Assembly (NCBI GenBank): GCA_964590255.1 | Contig: CAZPYA010000029.1 | Coordinates: forward strand, 1-51,794 | Direction: 5' to 3' | DNA from: JAKIYB01 sp964590255 | Lineage (GTDB): Bacteria > Armatimonadota > Hebobacteria > CAIYQO01 | Length of the DNA: 51,794 nt | Notes under the pieces: generated by a model | What the model saw: only the letters and a program-made list of their open reading frames with translations | Told to the model about the DNA's origin: nothing | Databases searched by the model: none | Shown: positions 15,521-23,470 of the stretch, one piece after another | Layout: each line of letters begins with the position of its first letter | How positions within the stretch are numbered: position 1 is the stretch's first letter | Position numbers and translations under genes: made by a program

Positions 15521-16966
15521 ATGGGCATGTTCGGACGACAACACGCGCTGGGGGTGGATATCGGCGACGATGCGATTCGCATCGTCGCGCTGCAGCCGGT
15601 CGGCGCGCGGGTGGCGGTGACGCTGGCGGCGTACCTGCCGCTGGCGGAAGGCGAGTCGGCGGCTGACGTGCTGGCAGCCTTTGCGCGCGATACGCGCGCG
15701 GGCGGCGGACGCGTGGGCGGCAGCCTGCCCGCCGTCGAGTGCGCGGTGAAGACGGCGACGCTGCCGCCGGCGGCGCCCGCCGAGTTGGCGCAGGTGGTGC
15801 GCTTCGAGGCGGAGACGCAGTTTCCGCTGCCGCTGGCGGAGATGGTGTGGCATTACACGTTGTCGCCGGGAGCGGACGGCAAGCCGTATGCGGTGATCGT
15901 CGGCGCGCGCCGTCCCGCGGTGGATAGCCGGCTGGCGACGCTGCAGGGGGCGGGGTATGCGCCGGCGGTGCTGCTGCCGGCGCCGCTGGCCGCCGCGCGG
16001 GCGATTGCCCACCCGGCTGGCGCGCACCTGCTGGTGGTGGCTGGCGCTAAATGGAGCGATGTGTGCCTCTTCACCGGCGAGCATCTGCAGGCCAGCCGCA
16101 GCGTATTGGCCGGGCCCGCCGACGCCGCCGAATGGGCGCCGCGCATCCTGCGCGAGGCGCGCCCGTGGCTGGCGGGGAGCGAGCACCCGTCGAGCATCAT
16201 CCTGGTGGGTGACGTGACGCAGGACGCGGCGGCGGCGCTGGAGGCGGGCGGCCATATGCCGGTGACGCTGGCCGACCCGTGGGCCGACGTGCGCGACGAG
16301 CACGGCTTCCGCGGCCGGCTGGACGACGCCCCCGCGGCCTACGCGACGGCCATCGGGCTGGCGCGGGCGGCGCTGGGGCGCGGCGGGGGATTGAATTTGC
16401 TGCCCGAGCAGATCGGGCAGGCGCGGGCGCAACGGCGCGCGCTGGGCTGGTGGGCGGCGGTGCTGCTGCTGGTCGCCGGGGCGCTGGCGACGGTGGCGTG
16501 GCAGGGACAGCAGCGACTGGCGACGGCGCGGCAGGACCGGCTGGCGGCAGAGGCGCAGGTGACACAGGCGCGCGCGATGATGCCGGCCGCGCAGGGTGAC
16601 GGGCTGCTGGCCGCGCAGCAGGTGACGGAGGCGCTGGCGGTGCCCGCGAGCCGGCCGTTGGAGCTGCTGGGCCGCATGAGCGATGCGAAGATGGGCTTGC
16701 CGGCGGCAATCTCGCTGACCGATTTTGCCTATGACCGCACCAAGGCGATGCTGACGCTGAAAGGCCGCGCCCCCGCCTCGGAGACCGTGGGAACGGCGGT
16801 GGAAGCGCTGGGGCAACTGCCGGGCATCGCACGGGCGCAACTGGTGGCGACCACCACTGCGGAAGACGGCAAGGGATTCGAGTTCCGCATTACCTGCGAA
16901 TTGCAGGCGGGCGACGACCCGACGGTGACGCGGCTGAAGCGCCGTGGAGAGGAGGCCCGCCGATGA
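15521..16966 (+). CDS. PilM-PilN fusion / GspL-equivalent assembly protein
   Basis: This is a 481-residue inner-membrane assembly protein. Residues 1-300 are an actin-like PilM/GspL cytoplasmic domain, beginning GVDIGDDAIRIVALQ and containing VVRFEAETQFPLPLAEMVWH, a PilM hallmark. One transmembrane helix follows near residues 307-329 (WWAAVLLLVAGALATVAW). Residues about 330-481 are a PilN-like periplasmic ferredoxin-fold domain. This PilM-PilN fusion occupies the position of GspL in the operon and should link GspE to the periplasmic part. It overlaps the following gene by ATGA. Confidence 0.86.
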   Translation: MGMFGRQHALGVDIGDDAIRIVALQPVGARVAVTLAAYLPLAEGESAADVLAAFARDTRAGGGRVGGSLPAVECAVKTATLPPAAPAELAQVVRFEAETQFPLPLAEMVWHYTLSPGADGKPYAVIVGARRPAVDSRLATLQGAGYAPAVLLPAPLAAARAIAHPAGAHLLVVAGAKWSDVCLFTGEHLQASRSVLAGPADAAEWAPRILREARPWLAGSEHPSSIILVGDVTQDAAAALEAGGHMPVTLADPWADVRDEHGFRGRLDDAPAAYATAIGLARAALGRGGGLNLLPEQIGQARAQRRALGWWAAVLLLVAGALATVAWQGQQRLATARQDRLAAEAQVTQARAMMPAAQGDGLLAAQQVTEALAVPASRPLELLGRMSDAKMGLPAAISLTDFAYDRTKAMLTLKGRAPASETVGTAVEALGQLPGIARAQLVATTTAEDGKGFEFRITCELQAGDDPTVTRLKRRGEEARR

Positions 16967-17505
16967 CGACCCCGCCGACCGGATTGCGGAGCCTGGTGTG
17001 GTTGCTGGCGCTGCTCGTTGTGGCGCTGGTCGGGCTGTGCGCCTACCAGCACGTGGCCACCGGCATGGCGGCGCGCGCCGCGGATGATGCCCGGGCACAG
17101 GCCGCCAATCTCGCGAGAGAAGCGAAACAGCGCGAGACGGCGTCTAAGACCCAGGCCGCGCTGACCGCGCGCATCCCCGCGCAGGTGGTCACGTGGTCGT
17201 GGAGCGAGCAACTGCCGACGATGATGACGCAGGTGGCCAAACTGACGAAAGACACCGGCATTAGCGTGGGGACGCTGCAACCCGCTCCGGCGGTGACGCG
17301 CGGCGCCATCACGCGCTTCCCGCTGCGCCTCACGCTGAACACCTCGTTGAAGGCGATGGCGGGCCTGCTGAAGCGTACCGGAGAGGCGAAACCCGTGCTG
17401 GCCATCGACCAGTTGATCCTGCGGCCGGGCGCCCTGCCGGGCGACCCGCTGCGGGCGGAGATGACCGTGTCATCGTATGTCATGGTGAAGGGAGGCAAGC
17501 CATGA
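16963..17505 (+). CDS. PilO/GspM-like assembly platform protein
   Basis: This 180-residue bitopic inner-membrane protein has a transmembrane helix near residues 9-28 (LVWLLALLVVALVGLCAY) followed by a coiled-coil-prone stretch rich in Ala, Arg and Glu. A small periplasmic domain (VAKLTKDTGISVGTLQPAP ... FPLRLTLNTSLKAMAGLLKR) resembles the PilO ferredoxin-like fold. It pairs in families of this kind with PilN/GspL. Overlapping start and stop codons (ATGA) on both sides show one translational unit. Sequence similarity is weak, so the name is based on order and topology. Confidence 0.78.
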   Translation: MTTPPTGLRSLVWLLALLVVALVGLCAYQHVATGMAARAADDARAQAANLAREAKQRETASKTQAALTARIPAQVVTWSWSEQLPTMMTQVAKLTKDTGISVGTLQPAPAVTRGAITRFPLRLTLNTSLKAMAGLLKRTGEAKPVLAIDQLILRPGALPGDPLRAEMTVSSYVMVKGGKP

Positions 17506-18215
17506 GCACGGCACAGGGATTAGCCGCGAAAGAGCTGTCGCCGCGCACGGCGTTCTTCGCCATTGCCATTTTTGTGGTGCTGGTGGGCGGCGTCGCCTTC
17601 GGGGTGGTGCGCTTACTCACCGGTTCGCCGGCATCGAGCGACCTGGGCGTGGCCGAACGGCCCATGCGGACGAAGGCGTCCGCGGTTCCGGCGGCGACGG
17701 CCTCCTTCGACTTCGCGGCGGCCGTCGTCACGCGCAACCTGTTCGTCGCCCCGGGCTCGAAGCCGATCATTCCGCCGAAAGCCGACACGTCGCCGCCGCC
17801 ATTCGGCACGGTGAAGCCGGTGGTGCCCCCGCCGCCGCCGGTGGTTGAACCGCCCAAGCCGAAGGTGGCCTACACCGGCAGCGTGGAGATCGGCGACGCG
17901 ACGTATGCGCTGCTGGAAGACCTGACCACCCGCGAAGCGCAGTATACGAAGGTGGGCACCACCGTCTTCGGTTGCACGCTCATCGCCATGACGCCGAACG
18001 TGGCGACGGTGCAGGCGAACGGGATGACCTTCGCGCTGAACCTGGGAGAGAATAAAGTGGAAGAAGCGACGGCCAAGCCCGCCACGCCGGCGCCGCCGGC
18101 CGCGCAGCCGGCCCAACCGGCCACGCCGGCGCCGCCGGCCACGGCAACTCCGGCGCAACCGGTCACCCGCGGTGATTTCCGCGGTCGGCGCGGCGGCAAC
18201 GGCGCCTCGCAATAG
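17502..18215 (+). CDS. PilP/GspC-like periplasmic linker protein
   Basis: This is a 237-residue protein. A transmembrane helix near residues 14-36 (FFAIAIFVVLVGGVAFGVV) precedes a Pro-rich linker (PPPFGTVKPVVPPPPPVVEP). A small beta domain follows, KVAYTGSVEIGDATYALLED ... ANGMTFALNLGENKVEEA, which resembles the PilP or GspC homology region that contacts the secretin N0 domain. The last ~50 residues are Pro/Ala repeats and end in a basic Arg/Gly segment. Position just before the secretin supports the role. It overlaps the PilO-like gene by ATGA. Confidence 0.78.
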   Translation: MSTAQGLAAKELSPRTAFFAIAIFVVLVGGVAFGVVRLLTGSPASSDLGVAERPMRTKASAVPAATASFDFAAAVVTRNLFVAPGSKPIIPPKADTSPPPFGTVKPVVPPPPPVVEPPKPKVAYTGSVEIGDATYALLEDLTTREAQYTKVGTTVFGCTLIAMTPNVATVQANGMTFALNLGENKVEEATAKPATPAPPAAQPAQPATPAPPATATPAQPVTRGDFRGRRGGNGASQ

Positions 18216-18228
18216 GAAGGAATACTCG

Positions 18229-20655
18229 ATGACTCGTTATCGCTATATCTGGCTTTGCATCGCGATCCTGGTCTCCCTCACCGCGCTGGTGGCGTGGGGG
18301 CAAGACGCCGCCCCGGAGAAAGTGGAAGACAAGCCCGCGGCGACGGCCGATGCCGGCGAGAAACCGGCTGATACCACAACCAAGCCGGCGGACACGACGG
18401 CCAAACCGGTCGAGAATGCGCCGGCGGCGAATACTGACGCGCCGTTTGCCAATCCGCAGTCGCAGACGCCGACCGTGGATCTGCCTGTCGGGCCTATCGA
18501 TCCGGACAAGGTTGAGGTGTCGGTGGCCTTCGTGAAAGCTGACCTGGCGAACGTGCTGAACTTCCTCAGCATGGCCTCCGGCGTGCCCATTGTGATGGAT
18601 GCCGACGTGAAGGGCACGGTGACGATCACCAGCCTGCGCAAGGTGCCGCTGACGCTGGCCTATGAAGTGATCAACGCCGCCCTGCGCGTGCGCGGCTACA
18701 CCATGATCGGCACGCTGCGAGATAAGCTCATCCGCGTGGTGCCGCTGAAGAAATCGATTGCCGACAAGGCATTCGTGCAGTTCGGCAGCGACCCGAGCAA
18801 GCTGGGCGATTCCGATACCATCATCACCCAGGTGATCCCCATTACCAACATTGCCGCGGCGAAGCTGATGACGGAACTGAAGCCGCTGGTGGCGGACGAT
18901 CAGGCCAACCTCATCGCGGTGAGCAGTTCGAATTCGCTGATCGTCACCGATGCCGAAGGCAACGTGAAGCGCCTGCTGACCATTGTCAACATACTCGACA
19001 AGGACACTTCGGACGTGCTGCGCATCGAGGTATACCGGTGCAAGTATGCCAGTTCGACGGTGCTCATCAATTCGCTGGAGCGTATCTTTGGCGTGACGCC
19101 GCGTCCCGGACAGCCTGGCCAGCCGCAACCCCAACCGCAGCCCGGCCAGCCGAACGTGGCGACGACCGATGGCGTGATGAGCCTGAAAGGCGAACTGAAA
19201 CTGTCGGCGGACGAGCGCACCAATGCCATCATCATCTCGGCCTCCGAGGCGAAGATGAAACTGGTGATGGATTTGCTGGGCAAGCTGGACGTGAACACCG
19301 CGCCGGAAGTCTTTTCAAAGGCTTTCCGCCTGACATATGCCGACGCGACGAACGTAGCCAGCCAGCTCAACAACCTCTTCGAACAGCCGCAGGGTGGCAT
19401 GCAGTCGCGCCTGCCGTGGTTCAACCAGCAGCGGCAGATGCAGGCGGGTGAATACGCCGGCCTGAAGCAGAACATGGTGGTGGCCGACGTGCGCACGAAC
19501 TCGGTAGTGGTAACTGCCACCGAGCAGAACATGAAGGAATTCGACAAGATGATCCGCGAGCTGGATGCGCCGAACGTGCTCAGCGACGTCAGCCGCACCT
19601 TCCAGCTCAAGTTTGCCAAGGCGCCGTCCGTGGCGACGACCATGATGAACCTCTTCCGCGGCAGCGGCTCGCGGATGAATTTCTGGGACATTATGCTGGG
19701 CAATGCCAACGCCAACTCCGGCGACCCCATCGCCTCGCTGCGTCGCATCACCGTGGTGGCGGACGAAAAGACGAACACGCTGCTCATCACCGGGCCGCCG
19801 CAGGCGTTCACCATGGTGGAAACCATCATCGCGCAGCTTGACCGCCGTACGCCGCAGGTCTTCATCGAAGTGGCTATCGTCGATGTAACGCTGGACGAGA
19901 CGACGAAATTCGGCGTGGAATGGACCTTCAAAAGCGCCGGGTTGGCCGCCGACGGCAAAACGCCGCAGCAAGGCGTCGGGCCGAATTTCGGGCTGACCGA
20001 CGAGAAACTCGGCATGAAATACAGCGTCATCAGCAGCAACCTGCAGGCGTTGCTGCACGCCTTCAAGTCGAACTCCAACGTGAAAGTCTACTCGACACCG
20101 AGCATCACCACCGCCGACAACGTGCCGGCGAAGATCAGCATCGGGCAGGATGTGCCGTTCGTCACCTCATCCGAGCAAACGAGCAGCGGCAGCCTGCGCC
20201 AGTCGGTGGATTTCAAAAACGTCTCCATCGCCCTCAACGTCACGCCGCATATCAGCCAGGCCAGCGGACTCATCAGCCTGGACGTGCAGCAGACGATCAA
20301 CGAACTCATCGGCACCGAGCCGCTGCTGAACGCGCCGATCATCGCCAACCGCGAGGCGAAGACGACGGTGATGGTGAACGACGGGCAGACGATTGTTATC
20401 GGCGGCATCATTAAAAAGAATGTCGAGCGGGTGACGACGGGCGTGCCGGTGCTGTCGAAGATCCCCATCATCGGCGCGGCCTTCCGCTCGAAGGCGAATA
20501 AGACCTCGCAGAGCGAGCTGATGGTCTTCATTACCCCGCATATCCTCCTCGACGAGGAAAGCGTGACGAAGATCACCGACGAGCAGCGGGCGAAATTGTC
20601 CGATCCGTCGGCGCAACCCGATCTCGCGAAGCCGACCGAGCCGGAGACGAAGTAA
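18229..20655 (+). CDS. gspD: Type II secretion secretin GspD
   Basis: This is an 808-residue outer-membrane pore. ATG 18229 is chosen because AGGAAGGAA (18214-18222) precedes it and a signal peptide follows directly (YIWLCIAILVSLTALVAWG). A Thr/Pro/Ala-rich linker (DTTTKPADTTAKP) precedes the N0/STN domain (VEVSVAFVKADLANVLNFLS), N1-N3 repeats, and the secretin domain from about residue 560 (VFIEVAIVDVTLDETTKFGV). The C-terminal signature MVNDGQTIVIGGIIKKNVER and VPVLSKIPIIGAAFRS is present. Pro/Gln-rich repeats (QPGQPQPQPQPGQP) sit between N-domains near residue 300. No pilotin gene is seen. Confidence 0.95.
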   Translation: MTRYRYIWLCIAILVSLTALVAWGQDAAPEKVEDKPAATADAGEKPADTTTKPADTTAKPVENAPAANTDAPFANPQSQTPTVDLPVGPIDPDKVEVSVAFVKADLANVLNFLSMASGVPIVMDADVKGTVTITSLRKVPLTLAYEVINAALRVRGYTMIGTLRDKLIRVVPLKKSIADKAFVQFGSDPSKLGDSDTIITQVIPITNIAAAKLMTELKPLVADDQANLIAVSSSNSLIVTDAEGNVKRLLTIVNILDKDTSDVLRIEVYRCKYASSTVLINSLERIFGVTPRPGQPGQPQPQPQPGQPNVATTDGVMSLKGELKLSADERTNAIIISASEAKMKLVMDLLGKLDVNTAPEVFSKAFRLTYADATNVASQLNNLFEQPQGGMQSRLPWFNQQRQMQAGEYAGLKQNMVVADVRTNSVVVTATEQNMKEFDKMIRELDAPNVLSDVSRTFQLKFAKAPSVATTMMNLFRGSGSRMNFWDIMLGNANANSGDPIASLRRITVVADEKTNTLLITGPPQAFTMVETIIAQLDRRTPQVFIEVAIVDVTLDETTKFGVEWTFKSAGLAADGKTPQQGVGPNFGLTDEKLGMKYSVISSNLQALLHAFKSNSNVKVYSTPSITTADNVPAKISIGQDVPFVTSSEQTSSGSLRQSVDFKNVSIALNVTPHISQASGLISLDVQQTINELIGTEPLLNAPIIANREAKTTVMVNDGQTIVIGGIIKKNVERVTTGVPVLSKIPIIGAAFRSKANKTSQSELMVFITPHILLDEESVTKITDEQRAKLSDPSAQPDLAKPTEPETK

Positions 20656-20702
20656 CCCTCACCCCCTCATCCGGGGGAGCGAATCTGTAAAGGAGAACGT
20701 CC

Positions 20703-21311
20703 ATGAGAACGATGCTGGTCATGTGTCTGCTGCTGGTGGCGGCGAGTATGCTCTTCGCGCAGAACGCGGCGCCGGCCAACGGCACGGCGGTGGTGAGCAC
20801 GCCGAAGGGCATCTTCACCCTGCGCGGCGGCGTGCTGGCGAAGATGAACACGGCGTCGATGAAGGCGGACAAAGAGATGGCGCTGTTCGGCGCCGTGCAG
20901 ACGCCGCCGGCCGAAGGCGCGGACAACGCCACCCGCATGGCCTATTACGCCGAACTGTCCAAGCGCAACGCCCCGGCACTGCTGCTGGTGAAGGACAACT
21001 CGCTGCTCGTCATCATTGGCGACGGCTACGCGCGCATCAGCCAGGACACGCTGACCACCGAAAAGGCGATCTCCATCAAAGATCCCAACGAGCCGGCGGC
21101 CGACGCCAACCAGCGCGGCTTCCGCCAGGATCCGGTGCCCGGTTATGTGGTGGTAGGCGACACCCTCTTCCTCATCCGCGCGCGCGAGGCGCTGTCCATC
21201 AATACGAAAGATACGGCGATCATCACCCGCGCCCCGCTGCCCGCCTCGCTGCAGCCCGCACAGAATACCCCCGGCCGCGGCCCCGGTGGCGGTGGCAACC
21301 GCGGCAATTAA
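20703..21311 (+). CDS. Small secreted protein of unknown function at the end of the secretion operon
   Basis: This 202-residue exported protein has the signal peptide MRTMLVMCLLLVAASMLFAQ. The mature part begins with a beta-rich segment (VVSTPKGIFTLRGGVLAKM) and ends with a Gly/Arg/Asn-rich tail (GRGPGGGGNRGN). A GGAGAA ribosome-binding site lies before ATG 20703. It is 47 bases after gspD on the same strand and is followed by a strong terminator, so it is probably the last gene of the secretion operon. The family is not recognised. It could be a secretion accessory factor or a substrate. Confidence 0.82.
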   Translation: MRTMLVMCLLLVAASMLFAQNAAPANGTAVVSTPKGIFTLRGGVLAKMNTASMKADKEMALFGAVQTPPAEGADNATRMAYYAELSKRNAPALLLVKDNSLLVIIGDGYARISQDTLTTEKAISIKDPNEPAADANQRGFRQDPVPGYVVVGDTLFLIRAREALSINTKDTAIITRAPLPASLQPAQNTPGRGPGGGGNRGN

Positions 21312-21336
21312 CGCATCACAAGACCCATCCCCCCGA

Positions 21337-21373
21337 CGCCCGCCCGGGTTTCCGCCCGGGCGGGCGGCATTTG
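21337..21373 (+). terminator. GC-rich terminator hairpin closing the secretion operon
   Basis: A perfect 12-bp stem, CGCCCGCCCGGG / CCCGGGCGGGCG (21337-21348 and 21355-21366), has a 6-base loop and is followed by GCATTTGG. The T-run is weak, but position and stem strength support termination. Confidence 0.7.
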
Positions 21374-21377
21374 GTTG

Positions 21378-21386
21378 TGGTATAAT
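21378..21386 (+). promoter_or_regulatory. Extended -10 promoter of the H-X9-DG membrane protein gene
   Basis: TGGTATAAT is a perfect TATAAT with the TGn extension. There is no good -35. It would start transcription near 21393, a few bases before the gene. Confidence 0.7.
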
Positions 21387-21406
21387 GGGATAACATGGAG
21401 GACGAC

Positions 21407-22141
21407 ATGGACGACGCGCAACAACCCACCGCACCGGTGAAACGCCGGCCGAAAAATGCGCTGCTCATATGGGGCGGCATCGTCTATTCCCTTGGCTGCC
21501 TGCGCGTAATCGATTATGTCTGCCAGGAACGCATCCCACACTACGCCAAAACTGTCGAAGCCTGGCTCGGTCATCCGGTCAGCCCCGACGGGCACGCTTT
21601 TCTCACCGGCATCGTCTTTATTGTGAGCTTTGCGTTGTTGGCCTTCAGCCGGCGGTGGCTGTTGCTCGCGGCGCTCATCATCCTCCCGCCGACTATCGTT
21701 ATTATTGTTGGGCCAATGATTGCGTTGCCGCGTGAGTATGTGACAAGCACACCATGCGCCAGCCACCAGCGCCAACTGGCGATTGCGATTATCATGTATG
21801 CTCAAGATCATGGCGATCGCTTGCCATCCAGCTTTGCTGATCTAACGGAATATCGCGATGCGCCGCGGATATTCGATTGCCCGCCCGGGCATGGCGCATT
21901 CACCCGCGGCGGGTTTGGGTACAACGCCAGTTTATTTGGGCTAAAGCGAGACATTGCTGATCCAGCGGCATTAATTGTAACTGCCGACAGCATCGAGCCG
22001 AATATGCTGATGCGATCAGAAGACGACATCGCCTGGAAGCGGCATGGAAACGGCTGCAATCTCTCATTTCTAGATGGGCATACGAAATGGCATCAGGCAG
22101 AGAACGGACCATTATTTATCCCAATACGAATGAAGCCATAA
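21407..22141 (+). CDS. Three-TM membrane protein with H-X9-DG C-terminal domain
   Basis: This protein has 244 residues and no assigned function. Three hydrophobic helices lie in the first ~110 residues (NALLIWGGIVYSLGCLRVI, HAFLTGIVFIVSFALLAF, LLLAALIILPPTIVIIVG). A segment CASHQRQLAIAIIMYAQDHG follows, which closely resembles the region just after the pilin helix in Armatimonadota/Planctomycetes DUF1559-type pseudopilins. The C-terminus has RHGNGCNLSFLDGH, an exact His-nine residues-Asp-Gly motif. No prepilin cleavage site is present. ATG 21407 has GGAGG 5 bases upstream; ATG 21395 is also possible if the mRNA is nearly leaderless. A diverged paralogue is at 29298-29999. Confidence 0.85.
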   Translation: MDDAQQPTAPVKRRPKNALLIWGGIVYSLGCLRVIDYVCQERIPHYAKTVEAWLGHPVSPDGHAFLTGIVFIVSFALLAFSRRWLLLAALIILPPTIVIIVGPMIALPREYVTSTPCASHQRQLAIAIIMYAQDHGDRLPSSFADLTEYRDAPRIFDCPPGHGAFTRGGFGYNASLFGLKRDIADPAALIVTADSIEPNMLMRSEDDIAWKRHGNGCNLSFLDGHTKWHQAENGPLFIPIRMKP

Positions 22142-22219
22142 TCCCACCGTTGGAATGCTGTCTTCCTCACGGCTTTGTTTGCGCTCACCTCGCGTGCCAC
22201 GCCATGCACGCGCTACGCA

Positions 22220-23200
22220 TTATAACTGAATCGTCTGCTTCGTCTTCGCCGATTCCACAATCGCCTCAGCGGCCCGCAGGTCGGCGATGGTCATGGCGGG
22301 GGTGTTGCGGCAGGTGTTGTCCCCCATGATTGACGACAGGAAGGCGGCGGCTTGCTCGGTGAAGCCGTCGCTGGTGCACTGCACGGTCCGCGGTTCGTCG
22401 CTGAGGTAGGTGGTGTAGTAGCCGGGCAGCATGTCCTCGGGGAAGAGGTCGATGGCGCCCTCGGTGCCGATGAGGGTGATGCTCCAGCCGGGGAGATGCT
22501 CCGGCTTCACGAACCCGGCGGTGATGGTATACGGCAGGTCGCCGGGGAAGAGCAGATTCGCCGTGCAGGTTTCCTCGGCGATGAGCGCCGGGGCGGTGTG
22601 CTTCTTGCGGTTGGCGAAGGCCGAGACGTATTCGGGGTCGGCGTCGAGCAGCCAGCGCACCGGGTTGATGAAGCCGTATGTCATGTGCGTGAGCGGCATG
22701 CCGCCGCTCATCGCCTGGTTATAGTACCAACTCTCCGGGTCGCCGCCCCACAGCGCGATGCTGCGCACCGCCACCAGCTCGCCCAGTGTGCCGGCCTGAA
22801 TCATATCCTTCACGGTGATGAACAGGTCCTGGTAGCGCGCCTGGTAGCCGGCCTCCACTACGAGGCCTTTCGCGTCGGCCAGCGCGCGGATTGCTTCACC
22901 CTCCGCTGCGGAGCCGGCCAGCGACCCGCCGATGAGCACGTGCAACCCCTGCTCCAATGCCCAGGTGACGATGGCATGCTGCGCGGCGTGCGGCACCTCT
23001 ACCAGCACGGCGTCCGGCCGGGCCGTCAGCACCTGGCGGAAATCGTCCGTCCACATGCCAACGCCCAGCTCTTCGGCGCATACCCGCGCCGTCTCCGCAT
23101 GGCGCGCCGCCACGGCGACGATCTCCGTCCCCGCCGCCTGCATCGCCTTCCCGCGCACCCGCGCCATGAACCCCGCGCCAATAAGAGCTACCCGCATCAT
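22220..23200 (-). CDS. Gfo/Idh/MocA-family oxidoreductase
   Basis: This 326-residue NAD(P)-dependent dehydrogenase opens with the nucleotide-binding motif VALIGAGFMARVRGKAM. In the usual EKP position the sequence reads LHVLIGGSLAGSAAEGEA, so the catalytic lysine motif is not conserved; this suggests an atypical or non-redox member. The C-terminal domain has YYNQAMSGGMPLTHMTYGFI. An AGAGGTGGA ribosome-binding site precedes ATGATG at 23200 (minus strand); either Met could be used. It is not closely related to the + strand member at 6682. It faces the GH38-like gene across a short divergent region. Confidence 0.87.
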   Translation of the reverse strand: MMRVALIGAGFMARVRGKAMQAAGTEIVAVAARHAETARVCAEELGVGMWTDDFRQVLTARPDAVLVEVPHAAQHAIVTWALEQGLHVLIGGSLAGSAAEGEAIRALADAKGLVVEAGYQARYQDLFITVKDMIQAGTLGELVAVRSIALWGGDPESWYYNQAMSGGMPLTHMTYGFINPVRWLLDADPEYVSAFANRKKHTAPALIAEETCTANLLFPGDLPYTITAGFVKPEHLPGWSITLIGTEGAIDLFPEDMLPGYYTTYLSDEPRTVQCTSDGFTEQAAAFLSSIMGDNTCRNTPAMTIADLRAAEAIVESAKTKQTIQL

Positions 23201-23223
23201 TCCACCTCTGTAGTGTTGAAGAG

Positions 23224-23314
23224 CACGAAATGGGGACTGTAACGAATTTGTCGATCATTGACACAGTAGTCGTTTTCAGCAGCGGAAAAAATTCGTTGCT
23301 GTACCCATTTCGTG
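23224..23314 (-). repeat. ~90-bp palindromic element, family B copy 2
   Basis: Ends CACGAAATGGG and CCCATTTCGTG are perfect inverted repeats. On the minus strand it reads ATGGGTACAGCAACGAATTT, 20 identical bases with copy 1 at 5415, in the opposite genome orientation. It sits in the divergent region between the oxidoreductase and GH38-like genes. Confidence 0.85.
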
Positions 23315-23430
23315 CGACCGGTAATTTGCCTCCCATTCTACCCGTAACCCGCCATCCTGCAAAGCCGCCGAAAAGCCTGTAAACACAGAAGGTTCCGCAG
23401 CAGTAACGCTGAAAGAAGCATATCAACTCG

Positions 23431-23470
23431 GAACTTTGAACTTTGAACTTTGAACTTGGAACTCGGAACT
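23431..23470 (+). repeat. Heptamer tandem repeat directly before a start codon
   Basis: Units GAACTTT (three times), GAACTTG, GAACTCG and GAACT run in 7-base register and end exactly at the ATG at 23471. They take the place of the ribosome-binding site. The pattern resembles the short tandemly repeated heptamers known from cyanobacteria. Confidence 0.85.

Noticed and set aside
15431..17098. Antisense frame of 555 codons under the PilM-like gene
   Set aside because: Pro/Arg/His-rich shadow of a GC-rich coding region.
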